Source of the DNA: Pseudomonadota bacterium
GTDB taxonomy: Bacteria; Pseudomonadota; Gammaproteobacteria; Burkholderiales; SG8-39
NCBI GenBank assembly: GCA_025352885.1
Contig: JANXRZ010000248.1
Coordinates: 1 to 62,778 of the forward strand
Length of the DNA stretch: 62,778 nucleotides
Reading direction: 5' to 3'
Position 1 is the stretch's first letter. Each line of letters begins with the position of its first letter. Below, piece by piece: positions 44,138-52,346 of the stretch. The notes under the pieces were generated by a model. That model did not search any database and was not told the DNA's origin. It worked only from the letters and a program-made list of their open reading frames with translations. A program made the translations under genes and the position numbers.

Positions 44138-45511
44138 ATGAAGACAGTGCGCATCGGCGCGGGGCTGGGCTTTTACGGCGACTCCTGGCGCTCCGTGCGC
44201 GCATCGATCGAGCGCGGTGGCGTGAAATACATCGGCTCGGACCATCTTGCCGAGCTGACCCTCGCGATCCTGCAAAAGGACCGGCAGAAAGATCCCGCCG
44301 CAGGCTACGCCAAAGATGTCGTTCCGATGCTTATGGAGCTCTGGCCGCTTGCCGCAATGCGAGGCGTCAAGTTCGTGTTGAACGCGGGCGGGCTCAATCC
44401 GCAAGGCGCTCGCGAGGCGGTTGCAAAAGCATTCCACGCAAAAGGATGGAAAGCGAAGATCGCCGTCGTCACGGGCGACTCGATTACCGGACGCATCGAA
44501 GAGTTGCGCTCGAGCGGCGAATCGCTGTCGCATCTCGATAGCGGCGCCGCAATCGATTCGGTTAAGGACCGGTTGTTGTTTGCGAATGCCTATCTCGGCG
44601 CCCAACCGATTGCGGAAGCCCTCTCACGCGGGGCCGACATCGTCTTGACGGGCCGTGTCGCGGACGCAGCGCTTTTCCTCGGGCCACTCGCCCATGAATT
44701 CGGCTGGCGCTGGGACGACTGGTCGCGGCTGGCGCAGGGCTTGACCGTCGGCCACCTGCTCGAATGCTCCGGGCAGGCAAGCGGCGGCAACTTCGGCTCG
44801 GCAGGCGAGTGGGAAAGCATCCCGGATTTCCACAATCTCGGCTATGCGATTGCCGAGGTGAGCGAAGACGGCACCGCGGTGATTACCAAGGCACCCGGCA
44901 CGGGAGGCCGCGTGTCGTTCGACACGGTGCGGCAGCAACTGCTGTACGAGGTGCATAACCCGCACGCATATTTTTCGCCGGACGTCGTGCTCGACATGGG
45001 GAACCTGAAGCTCGAGGATCAAGGCACCGACCGGGTACGAATCACCGGTGCCGGCGGCGCCCCGCGAACCGGCACCCTGAAAGTGGTCGCCGGCTATCAC
45101 GACGGCTGGATGGGAACGGGCGTGATCGGCTATTCATGGCCCGATGCGTACCGCAAGTGCGAGAAGAGCGTCGACATCATCAAGGGCCTCATCGAGGAAC
45201 GCGGCCTTTCGATTGAAGAAACCAACGTCGAATACATCGGCTACAACTCACTGCTCGGCGCCAACGCGGATCCGGCGCACCGCGACCAGTTGAACGAATG
45301 CTTCTTGCGCATGACGATCCGCACACAGGACAAAAAGGTGGCCGATGGATTTGGGCGGCTGTTTCCCTGGCTGGGCTTATCCGGGCCGCCCTACCTCGGC
45401 GGGTTTCATGGGATCCAGGGCGCCAAGGAGTTGCTGGGACTGTGGCCGACGCTCGTGAAGCGGGAACTGGTCGAGTCGCGCGTGGACGTCAGCGTGGAGG
45501 ACGTCGGATGA
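44138..45511 (+). CDS. atuA: AtuA-family protein (acyclic terpene utilisation, DUF1446)
   Basis: A 457-residue protein of the AtuA/DUF1446 family, required for acyclic terpene (citronellol, geraniol) growth in Pseudomonas but biochemically obscure. Characteristic stretches are RIGAGLGFYGDSW, YIGSDHLAELT, VLNAGGLNPQGA and ADIVLTGRVADAALFLGP. ATG 44138 begins the family-typical N-terminus; an upstream in-frame start would run into the liv promoter. The gene overlaps its small partner by ATGA. In several relatives the small partner is fused at the C-terminus. It is divergent from a liv operon and about 10 kb from the carboxylase operon. Confidence 0.9.
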   Translation: MKTVRIGAGLGFYGDSWRSVRASIERGGVKYIGSDHLAELTLAILQKDRQKDPAAGYAKDVVPMLMELWPLAAMRGVKFVLNAGGLNPQGAREAVAKAFHAKGWKAKIAVVTGDSITGRIEELRSSGESLSHLDSGAAIDSVKDRLLFANAYLGAQPIAEALSRGADIVLTGRVADAALFLGPLAHEFGWRWDDWSRLAQGLTVGHLLECSGQASGGNFGSAGEWESIPDFHNLGYAIAEVSEDGTAVITKAPGTGGRVSFDTVRQQLLYEVHNPHAYFSPDVVLDMGNLKLEDQGTDRVRITGAGGAPRTGTLKVVAGYHDGWMGTGVIGYSWPDAYRKCEKSVDIIKGLIEERGLSIEETNVEYIGYNSLLGANADPAHRDQLNECFLRMTIRTQDKKVADGFGRLFPWLGLSGPPYLGGFHGIQGAKELLGLWPTLVKRELVESRVDVSVEDVG

Positions 45512-45846
45512 AGGTCGGCCTCTGGAAAATCGCCCACGCCCGGAGCGGCGACAAGGCCGATCGCGCGGACATCGGCCTTTTCGCATGGGACGCGCCGACC
45601 TATGAGGTGCTGAAGCGCGAAGTCACGAAGGAGCGCGTTGCCGAACATTTCAAGGCAATTTGCACTGGGCCAGTCGAACTCTGGCCGCTCGACAACCTGC
45701 TTGCCATCAAGATCGTGCTCAACAACGCGCTGCAGGGCGGCGCCGCGCGCAGCCTGCGCACGGACAACCTGGGCAAGATCGTCGCCGCGCAGCTGCTTAG
45801 GATGGAGATCGAGGCGCCCGCCGACCTGCCTCGCCTGCGGTCCTAG
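45508..45846 (+). CDS. AtuA-associated small protein (C-terminal domain as separate chain)
   Basis: A 112-residue protein starting MKVGLWKIAHARSGDKAD, the pattern of the small domain that accompanies AtuA-family proteins either fused or as a separate chain. The region LWPLDNLLAIKIVLNNALQGG is also conserved in that family as I recall it. The ATG overlaps atuA by ATGA, arguing for a stoichiometric complex. Its TAG overlaps the TAG of the convergent dehydrogenase gene within CTAG (45843-45846). Confidence 0.85.
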   Translation: MKVGLWKIAHARSGDKADRADIGLFAWDAPTYEVLKREVTKERVAEHFKAICTGPVELWPLDNLLAIKIVLNNALQGGAARSLRTDNLGKIVAAQLLRMEIEAPADLPRLRS

Positions 45847-46970
45847 CCGGCGAAGCGCTCGAGGTGGTGGTCGATATCGCCGAACTGCTGGGCGATCATG
45901 GTAAGCCGCCGGAAGGTGTGGCTGACTTTCATCTCTTCCGTCATACCCATGCCGCCGTGAAGCTGAATGGATTCCTGGCTCACGTGGCGGCAGGCTTCCG
46001 AGATGCGCACCTTGGCCGCTGACACGAGTCGCTTGCGCTCGGCCGGATCCTTTTCGGAGTCGGCCTTATCGCACGCAAGGCAGGCCATCGACTTGGCCTG
46101 CTCGTAGCTCACCACCATGTCGACCATGCGGTGCTGCAGGGCCTGGAATGCGCCGATCGGCACGCCGAACTGTTTTCTCGTCTTGAGGTATTCGAGCGTT
46201 GCATCGTTGGCGGACTTGATCGCACCCACCGCCTCGGCGCAGATCAGAGCCGTGCCGTAGTCAACGACTTCTTCGATCAGCGCGAGCCCCTCGCCTTCCT
46301 TGCCGATCAGGGCATCGGCGGGCACCGAAACGCCCTTGAGCACGATGTCGCAAGCGCGCAACTCGTCGAGCGTGCGATAGCTTTTCATCGTCAGCCCCGG
46401 CGCTTTGGCATCGACGAGGAACAGGCTGATGCCCTTGGCGTCCGAGTCTGCACCGGAAGTGCGCGCCGAAACGACGATCTTGTCCGCGCTCGGCCCGTGC
46501 ACGACGACATTCTTTTCGCCGTCCAGTACGTAACCCGCACCGGATTTCTTCGCCTTAGTGGCGACATGCGCAAGGTTGTAGCGCGCGCCTTTCTCGGTCT
46601 GCGCGAAGGCCATCTTGAGCTTGCCTTCGACGACGGCCGGCAGGATCGCCTTTTTCTGCGCCGCACTTCCGCCGCGCGCGACGAACTGCGCACCCATCGT
46701 CGTCGCGAGGAAAGGCTCGACGACCAAGCCGTCGCCAATCGATTCCATGACGCCCATCATGTCGAGCGCGCCGCCACCAAAGCCGTCGTAGTCGGGCGAA
46801 ATCGGCAGCCCAAGCAATCCCATTTCGGCAAGCGTGGCCCACACGCTGTCGCTGTAGCCGTTGGCGGAGGAGACGATTTTCTTGCGCGACTCGAAATCGT
46901 AGTCCTTGCCGACGAAACGCTTGACCGAGTCGGCCAGCAGTTGCTGTTCTTCGTTGTAATCGAAATTCAT
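45843..46970 (-). CDS. Acyl-CoA dehydrogenase, small subunit lacking catalytic Glu
   Basis: A 375-residue acyl-CoA dehydrogenase-fold protein. It has FAQTEKGAR in place of the usual SEPGAGSD loop, ISLFLVDAKAPG and LHGGMGMTEEM. Neither catalytic-base position holds a Glu: the MCAD position reads RRLTMIAQQFG and the helix-G position has D237-Y238-G239. It follows another dehydrogenase gene by 10 bases, so the pair probably forms a heteromeric enzyme like those for steroid side chains or pimeloyl-CoA (FadE28/29, PimCD types), with this chain supporting FAD binding. Confidence 0.88.
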   Translation of the reverse strand: MNFDYNEEQQLLADSVKRFVGKDYDFESRKKIVSSANGYSDSVWATLAEMGLLGLPISPDYDGFGGGALDMMGVMESIGDGLVVEPFLATTMGAQFVARGGSAAQKKAILPAVVEGKLKMAFAQTEKGARYNLAHVATKAKKSGAGYVLDGEKNVVVHGPSADKIVVSARTSGADSDAKGISLFLVDAKAPGLTMKSYRTLDELRACDIVLKGVSVPADALIGKEGEGLALIEEVVDYGTALICAEAVGAIKSANDATLEYLKTRKQFGVPIGAFQALQHRMVDMVVSYEQAKSMACLACDKADSEKDPAERKRLVSAAKVRISEACRHVSQESIQLHGGMGMTEEMKVSHTFRRLTMIAQQFGDIDHHLERFAG

Positions 46971-46980
46971 GGTCGTCTCC

Positions 46981-48165
46981 TTACAGGCCCAGCGACATCT
47001 TGGAAATGATGTTGCGCTGGATTTCGTTCGATCCGGCGTAGATGGTGGTCTTGCGGGTGTTGGCGTACCGCGGGGCAAGCGACGCGGTAAAGGCATCGAA
47101 TCCTTCGGCATGATCCAGCGGCTTGAAAGGCTGGGCGAGCGGCCCCACCGCCTGCATCATGAGCTCGGTGAGTGACTGCTGGATCTCCGTGCCCTTGATC
47201 TTGAGCATCGAAACGTCCGCTCCCGGAGGCTGACCGCTGCGGCGCATCTGGTCGAGGAAGCGCAGGTTCGTGATTTCGAGCGCGATCAGTTCGATCTCGA
47301 CATGCGAGAGCTTGTCGCGAAAGCGCACATCGTCCATCAGCGACTTGCCGTCCTTGACCTGCTTGGCCGCGAATTCCTTCAGTTTCACGAGTTCGCGTTT
47401 CGACACGCCGATGCGCCCCGTATTCATGCGCTCGTGCCCGAGGAGGTACTTGGCCACCGTCCAGCCCTTGTTCTCTTCGAACACGAGGTTTTCGACGGGT
47501 ACTTTCACGTCTTCGAAGAACACCTCGTTTACTTCGTGCCCGCCATCCATGAGGATCAGTGGACGCACCGTCACGCCCGGCATCTTCATGTCGATCAGGA
47601 GAAAGGAAATGCCTTCCTGCCGCTTGGAGGCGCCGGAGTCGGTCCGCACGAGGCAGAAGATCCAGTCGGCGTAGTGGCCGAGCGTAGTCCAGATTTTCTG
47701 GCCGTTGACGAGGTAGTGGTCGCCCTTGTTCTCGGCCTTGGTCTTGAGCGAGGCGAGGTCGGAGCCCGAGCCCGGCTCCGAATAGCCCTGGCACCAGAAG
47801 TCATCGCCGTTATAGATGCGCGGCAGGAAGCGTTCCTTCTGCGCCTCGGTGCCGAACTTGTGCAGCACTGGCGCGCACATCGTGAGGCCGAAAGGGATCA
47901 GCGGCGGGGTGCCGGCGAATCCGCACTCTTCTTCGAAGATGTAACGCTGGACCACGTTCCAGCCGGTGCCGCCCCACTCCTTGGGCCAGGCCGGTGCGAT
48001 CCAGCCTTTCTTGGCGAGGATCTTGTGCCAGCGCACGATGTCGTCCTTCGACATGCTCTCGTGATCGGCCATCTTGTCCGAGAGCTCCGAGGGAACGTTC
48101 TTTGCCAGCCAGCCGCGTACTTCGTCGCGGAAAGCGAGCTCTTCGTTCGAATAATTCAGGTCCAT
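46981..48165 (-). CDS. Acyl-CoA dehydrogenase, large catalytic subunit
   Basis: A 394-residue acyl-CoA dehydrogenase. QGYSEPGSGSDLASLKT and GQKIWTTLGHYADWIF bind FAD and substrate. The MCAD-position Glu is replaced (IYAGSNEIQRN), but E245 in LLGHERMNTG is at the helix-G position, so this chain should hold the catalytic base. The WAPAWPKEWGG-like start (GWIAPAWPKEWGG) is typical of large subunits of two-chain dehydrogenases such as PimC. It is the promoter-proximal partner of the gene at 45843. Confidence 0.9.
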   Translation of the reverse strand: MDLNYSNEELAFRDEVRGWLAKNVPSELSDKMADHESMSKDDIVRWHKILAKKGWIAPAWPKEWGGTGWNVVQRYIFEEECGFAGTPPLIPFGLTMCAPVLHKFGTEAQKERFLPRIYNGDDFWCQGYSEPGSGSDLASLKTKAENKGDHYLVNGQKIWTTLGHYADWIFCLVRTDSGASKRQEGISFLLIDMKMPGVTVRPLILMDGGHEVNEVFFEDVKVPVENLVFEENKGWTVAKYLLGHERMNTGRIGVSKRELVKLKEFAAKQVKDGKSLMDDVRFRDKLSHVEIELIALEITNLRFLDQMRRSGQPPGADVSMLKIKGTEIQQSLTELMMQAVGPLAQPFKPLDHAEGFDAFTASLAPRYANTRKTTIYAGSNEIQRNIISKMSLGL

Positions 48166-48192
48166 GGCAGCCTCCTTTTGGCGTCGTCGAGT

Positions 48193-49173
48193 TTAGCGTA
48201 GCGAGAAGTCGACGACCATCCTTCCTGTGACTTTCGCATCGATCAGATCTTCGAACGCTTTCGGCAGGTCATCGAACCGGATTTTTCGCGCGATCCGACC
48301 GAGGTGGCGCGGCTTCAGGTCGGAGGCCAGGCGGTCCCAGATCCGCGTGCGCAACGGCATCGGGCTGTTCGCATTTACCCCGATGAGCCGCACCCCACGC
48401 AGGATGTAAGGCAAGACGCTGCCCTTGAATTCGACGCCGCCCGCATTGCCAAACGCGGCAATCACACCGTCGGACTGCATCGTCCGCGCGAGCCACGCGA
48501 GCTGCTCGCCCCCTACGGAGTCGACCGCACCCTGCCACATCGGTTTCTCGAGGGGACGGGTGCCGAATTCATATCCCCTCCGGTCGATTACTTCGGCGGC
48601 GCCAAGGTCGCGCAGGTACCCGGCCGCGTCGGGTTTTCCGGAGAGCGCCACCACCTCGTAGCCGCGTGCCGCCAGCAAGTCGATCGCGACTGACGCCGCA
48701 CCGCCTGTAGCGCCATTCACGAGTACTTTGCCTTTGCCAGGCGCGAGCCCGTTCAGTTCCATCAGGTCGACCGAGAGCGCCGCCGTGTAACCGGCCACGC
48801 CGATCGCAGCCGTTTCAAACGGCGCCAATCCCGGAGGGACTCGGACGAGCCAGTCCGCGGGAAACCGGTTGACCTCCTGGTAGCCACCGTCGTGGTCTGC
48901 GCCAATCCCGAATCCATGAGCGATCACGGGATCGCCCGCCTTGAACCGCGAATCCCCGGATTCGACAACCTCTCCACAGACGTCGATCCCGGCCGTGCAG
49001 GGGAAGCGCGTGACGATTTTCGCGCGGCCCAATGCCGTGAGCGCGTCCTTGTAGTTGACGCTTGCGAACAGGGAGCGGATCACGACGTTGCCGGCATCCA
49101 GGTCCCGGTTTTCAATGGTCGCAGCCCGGCCCTGGCCGAACTTGCCGCCTTCGAAAACGCGAAACGCCTTCAA
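48193..49173 (-). CDS. Acryloyl-CoA reductase-like MDR oxidoreductase (AcuI/YhdH type)
   Basis: A 326-residue zinc-free medium-chain reductase. SLFASVNYKDALTALGRAK, PCTAGIDVCGEV and VNGATGGAASVAIDLLAARG match the YhdH/AcuI family, which reduces acryloyl-CoA or quinones with NADPH. The likely start is TTG at 49173, which overlaps the SDR stop as TTGA and gives the family N-terminus LKAFRVFEGG. An ATG at 49206 would extend by 11 residues inside the SDR gene. It sits between SDR and the two-subunit dehydrogenase. A role in reducing an enoyl-CoA of the same pathway is plausible. Confidence 0.88.
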   Translation of the reverse strand: MKAFRVFEGGKFGQGRAATIENRDLDAGNVVIRSLFASVNYKDALTALGRAKIVTRFPCTAGIDVCGEVVESGDSRFKAGDPVIAHGFGIGADHDGGYQEVNRFPADWLVRVPPGLAPFETAAIGVAGYTAALSVDLMELNGLAPGKGKVLVNGATGGAASVAIDLLAARGYEVVALSGKPDAAGYLRDLGAAEVIDRRGYEFGTRPLEKPMWQGAVDSVGGEQLAWLARTMQSDGVIAAFGNAGGVEFKGSVLPYILRGVRLIGVNANSPMPLRTRIWDRLASDLKPRHLGRIARKIRFDDLPKAFEDLIDAKVTGRMVVDFSLR

Positions 49174-49946
49174 AGGATCGTCACGCCGCCATCGGCGACG
49201 ATGCATTGGCCTGTCATGAACGCGGCGGCCTTCGACGCGAGGAAGACGGCGATCCCGCCAATGTCCTGCGGCTCGCCAATGCGGCGCAGGGGCGTTGCGT
49301 CCTCACGAGCCTTGCGCAGCTTGTCGTCTTCCCAAAGGGCCTTCGCGAAGTCGGTTTTCACCAGTCCCGGAGCGATCGCATTCACGCGGACGTTCTTCGG
49401 TCCCCACTCGGCGGCGAGGTTTTTGACCAGCATGTGGTCCGCCGCTTTGGAGATGCCGTAAGCTCCGATGATGGTGTTCGCTTTCAGGCCGGCGATCGAG
49501 CCGACCATGATCACGCTTCCGCCGCCCCGTTCGGCCATGCCGGGAATGACAAGGTTCGCGAGCCAAAGGTTCGACTTCACGTTGGAACTCATGACCTTGT
49601 CGAAGATGTCGTCGCTCAGGCCGCCGAGCGGACCGTAGTACGGGTTGATTGCGGCATTGCAGACCATGATGTCGACCTTGCCCCACGCCTTGATCGTGGC
49701 AGCGACCAAAGCGCTCACTTCGTCTTTTCGCCCCACGTTACAAGGCTGCGCAAGGACCGTCAGGCCCTGACCCGCGAGTTCTGCGCGGGTCGCTTCGCAG
49801 GCTTCGGCTTTGCGGCTGGAGATCATGACTTTCGCGCCCGCCTTACCGAGTTCTTCGGCAATGGACTTGCCAATGCCGCGCGTGGAACCGGTCACGATGG
49901 CCACCTGGCCCGAAAGATCGAATAGGGAAGGCAAAGAAGTCGCCAT
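49170..49946 (-). CDS. SDR-family oxidoreductase
   Basis: A 258-residue classical SDR of the DHRS4-like group. TGSTRGIG, NAAINPYYGPL, VGSIAGLKAN and the active-site YGISK pair are intact. The ending MTGQCIVADGGVTIL is typical. It starts 337 bases from the divergent IclR gene, so its expression may be IclR-controlled. The downstream reductase gene overlaps the stop. Confidence 0.92.
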   Translation of the reverse strand: MATSLPSLFDLSGQVAIVTGSTRGIGKSIAEELGKAGAKVMISSRKAEACEATRAELAGQGLTVLAQPCNVGRKDEVSALVAATIKAWGKVDIMVCNAAINPYYGPLGGLSDDIFDKVMSSNVKSNLWLANLVIPGMAERGGGSVIMVGSIAGLKANTIIGAYGISKAADHMLVKNLAAEWGPKNVRVNAIAPGLVKTDFAKALWEDDKLRKAREDATPLRRIGEPQDIGGIAVFLASKAAAFMTGQCIVADGGVTIL

Positions 49947-50043
49947 GGGTGAGCCTCGGTTCAGCAGTGGAAAGGCGCCTAGGGTAGCGAATTGCGAGTC
50001 GCGGCGTTGGCGGGGGCCGACACGCTCAATTATGCTAAATCCG

Positions 50044-50080
50044 CATGGGTTTTCCATCCCATGTTCCATCATGTGAAACA
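50044..50080. promoter_or_regulatory. Candidate IclR operator: two overlapping inverted repeats
   Basis: Within the 337-base divergent gap (49947-50283), CATGGG (50044-50049) and CCCATG (50058-50063) form a perfect 6-bp repeat, and TGTTCCA (50062-50068) with TGAAACA (50074-50080) match at 6 of 7 pairs around a 5-base spacer. The 19-base TGTTCCA element has the size of known IclR-family operators. The rest of the gap holds no ORF of interest and a promoter at 50094. Confidence 0.5.
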
Positions 50081-50093
50081 CAATATGACTAAG

Positions 50094-50122
50094 TTGACAG
50101 AGGGCGGAGGCTGTCAAACAAT
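50094..50122 (+). promoter_or_regulatory. Candidate sigma70 promoter for the iclR gene
   Basis: A consensus TTGACA (50094-50099) is followed after 17 bases by AACAAT (50117-50122), a weak -10. It lies 14 bases beyond the palindromes at 50044-50080 and about 160 bases before the iclR start, leaving a long 5' leader. Confidence 0.45.
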
Positions 50123-50283
50123 CGCTATGCGAAACAAGTTCCGCTGCCTGCAGTTTCGACTGCAAGTTTCCACCGCGTGCTCATCCGGAATCCAGCGTAG
50201 CCCGGCGCTCAGACCAGGCGGCTCCTGCGCTTTTCCGATGCCCGCGGGTCCACAGGGCAGCACCTGACCAAGGAGATTCCAAA

Positions 50284-51117
50284 ATGGGCGCACCTGAGTC
50301 CAACGCACCGCTTTCCACCCCCGCGGGCCTGCCCGCCTACAGTTACGAGCACGAAGGAGATCGCCAGTTCGCGACGACGCTGGCGCGCGGCCTCGAAGTC
50401 TTGCGGTGCTTCACACCGCTCGAGCCGATGCTGGGCAACAAGGAAATCTCGGTCCGCACTGGCTTGCCCAAGCCGACCGTGTCGCGCCTTACTTACACGC
50501 TCACCAAGCTTGGCTATCTGCGGCACAACATGCGGCTGGGTAAGTACCAGCTCGGCTCGGCCGTGCTGTCGATCGGCTATCCGCTATTGGCGAGCATGAG
50601 CGCGCGCCAGGTTGCGCGTCCCCACATGAAGGAGCTTGCCGATCACTCGAACGCATCGGTCTCCATGGGCATCCGCGACCGGCTGAACGTCGTCTTCGTC
50701 GAGAGCTGCCGCTCGGCCAGCGGCACACCGTCGCTGCCGGACATCGGCACGTCCATTCCCATCGCGCAAGCCTCGGTGGGACGCGCCTTCCTCGCTGCCT
50801 GCACGCCTGCCGAGCGCGAAGCGCTGCTCAACCAGATGAAAGTAAAAGAGCCGGAGATGCACCGCAAATACCGGGCGCAGATCGACAAGAGCCTCCAGGA
50901 AATCCGCGAGCGGGGGTTCTGCGTTTCGTACGGCGACCTGCGCCGCGAGATCCACGCGGTCGGCGTGCCGATGCGCCGCACGGTCGACGGGGAAATTGTC
51001 GCGTTCAACTGCAGCATCCCCGCTTTCATGCTGAAGAAAGGGCAGATCGAAGACGACATCGGCCCGCGCCTTGTGCAAATGGTCCGCAACATCGAGGCGG
51101 CGCTGGGAATGCACTGA
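50284..51117 (+). CDS. IclR-family transcriptional regulator
   Basis: A 277-residue regulator. The N-terminal winged helix (about residues 30-90) has KEISVRTGLPKPTVSRLTYTLTKLGYL, the IclR helix-turn-helix, preceded by ARGLEVLRCF. The C-terminal effector domain has HSNASVSMGIRDRLNVVFVE, IPIAQASVGRAFLAA and RRTVDGEIVAFNCS. An RBS AAGGAG is five or six bases from the ATG. It is adjacent to the acyl-CoA dehydrogenase gene downstream and divergent from an SDR gene; it probably controls one or both by sensing a pathway acid or CoA ester. Confidence 0.93.
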   Translation: MGAPESNAPLSTPAGLPAYSYEHEGDRQFATTLARGLEVLRCFTPLEPMLGNKEISVRTGLPKPTVSRLTYTLTKLGYLRHNMRLGKYQLGSAVLSIGYPLLASMSARQVARPHMKELADHSNASVSMGIRDRLNVVFVESCRSASGTPSLPDIGTSIPIAQASVGRAFLAACTPAEREALLNQMKVKEPEMHRKYRAQIDKSLQEIRERGFCVSYGDLRREIHAVGVPMRRTVDGEIVAFNCSIPAFMLKKGQIEDDIGPRLVQMVRNIEAALGMH

Positions 51118-51166
51118 CGGTCGTGGCGCCCTCGAGCCGGATCGCCGCCATCTTTACGGGACCCTC

Positions 51167-52327
51167 ATGATCCGCGACGAAAAGCGCCTGGCCGCCCTGC
51201 TCGCCACCGTCCGGCGCTTCATGGACGAGGTGGCCATCCCGAACGAGGAGCGCGTCGAGCGGGAGAACGCCATCCCCGAAGAAATCGTCAAGGAGATGAG
51301 GCGCCTGGGGTTTTTTGGCTGGAGCATTCCCGAAGAGTACGGCGGCGCCGGCCTGACCACCGAGGAACTGTGCCTGGCGAACATGGAAATCTCGCAATGC
51401 GCGGTCGCCTACCGCGCACGCAGCGGCACCAATACCGGCATCGGCTCCGAAGCGATCATCCATGACGGCACCGACGAGCAGAAAAGGCGGTACCTGCCGC
51501 GCCTTGCGTCAGGCGAAATCACCGGATGCCTCGCGGTCACCGAGCCTGAGGCAGGCTCCGACTTGCTGGGCGGACTGGCCACTTCGGCCGTCGATGCAGG
51601 CGATCACTACATCCTCAACGGCACGAAACGCTACATCACCAATGCGCCGATCGCGGACCTGTTCACGGTCCTGGCCCGCTCGGACCCAACGAACAAAGGC
51701 GGCTCCGGCACGACCACTTTCCTCGTTGAACGCGACATGCCAGGCCTCTCGGCCGGGCCCGAGCACAAGAAGATGGGACAGGAAGGCTCGCCAGTATCGG
51801 AGGTATATTTCAAGGACTGCCGGGTGCCGAAATCCGCCGTGCTCGGCGGCACGCCGGGACACGGCTTTCGCGCGGTCATGCGGTCCCTGAACAAGCAGCG
51901 CATCAATCTCGCTTCGCTTTGCACCGGCCCGGCCATCCGGCTGCTGGACGAAGCATTGCGCCACGCAAGGACGCGCAAGCAGTCGGGCCAGGCGATCGGC
52001 GAATTCCAGCTGGTGCAGGCGATGCTTGCCGACTGCAAGGTGGAGATTTCGGCGGCGCGGGCGCTGATCTTGGAGACGGCGCGCAAGCGCGACCGCGGCG
52101 AAGACGTCACGATGGAAGTGTCCATGTGCAAGTACTATGCCTCCGAGATGGCGGGACGGGTCGCCGATCGGGTCGTGCAGATCTTCGGGGGAGCGGGGTA
52201 TTGCGAGGACATCGGAGGGTCGGTGCCGCGCTTTTACCGGGATGTGCGCCTGTTCCGGCTGTACGAGGGGACGAGCCAGATCCACCAGTTGAATATTGCC
52301 CGGCACTTGCTGCGCGGAAGTCACTAA
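51167..52327 (+). CDS. Acyl-CoA dehydrogenase (MCAD-type catalytic Glu)
   Basis: A 386-residue acyl-CoA dehydrogenase. VTEPEAGSDLLGG, GTKRYITNAPIAD and FGGAGYCEDIGGSVPRFYRD are typical. The catalytic Glu is present at the MCAD position in RLYEGTSQIHQ, unlike in the four other dehydrogenases of this window. The start is ATG 51167; the upstream in-frame region overlaps iclR. It is the first enzyme gene after the IclR regulator and is followed by a Bug gene after 19 bases. Confidence 0.93.
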   Translation: MIRDEKRLAALLATVRRFMDEVAIPNEERVERENAIPEEIVKEMRRLGFFGWSIPEEYGGAGLTTEELCLANMEISQCAVAYRARSGTNTGIGSEAIIHDGTDEQKRRYLPRLASGEITGCLAVTEPEAGSDLLGGLATSAVDAGDHYILNGTKRYITNAPIADLFTVLARSDPTNKGGSGTTTFLVERDMPGLSAGPEHKKMGQEGSPVSEVYFKDCRVPKSAVLGGTPGHGFRAVMRSLNKQRINLASLCTGPAIRLLDEALRHARTRKQSGQAIGEFQLVQAMLADCKVEISAARALILETARKRDRGEDVTMEVSMCKYYASEMAGRVADRVVQIFGGAGYCEDIGGSVPRFYRDVRLFRLYEGTSQIHQLNIARHLLRGSH

Positions 52328-52346
52328 AAAAGAATCGGGGGACGAC

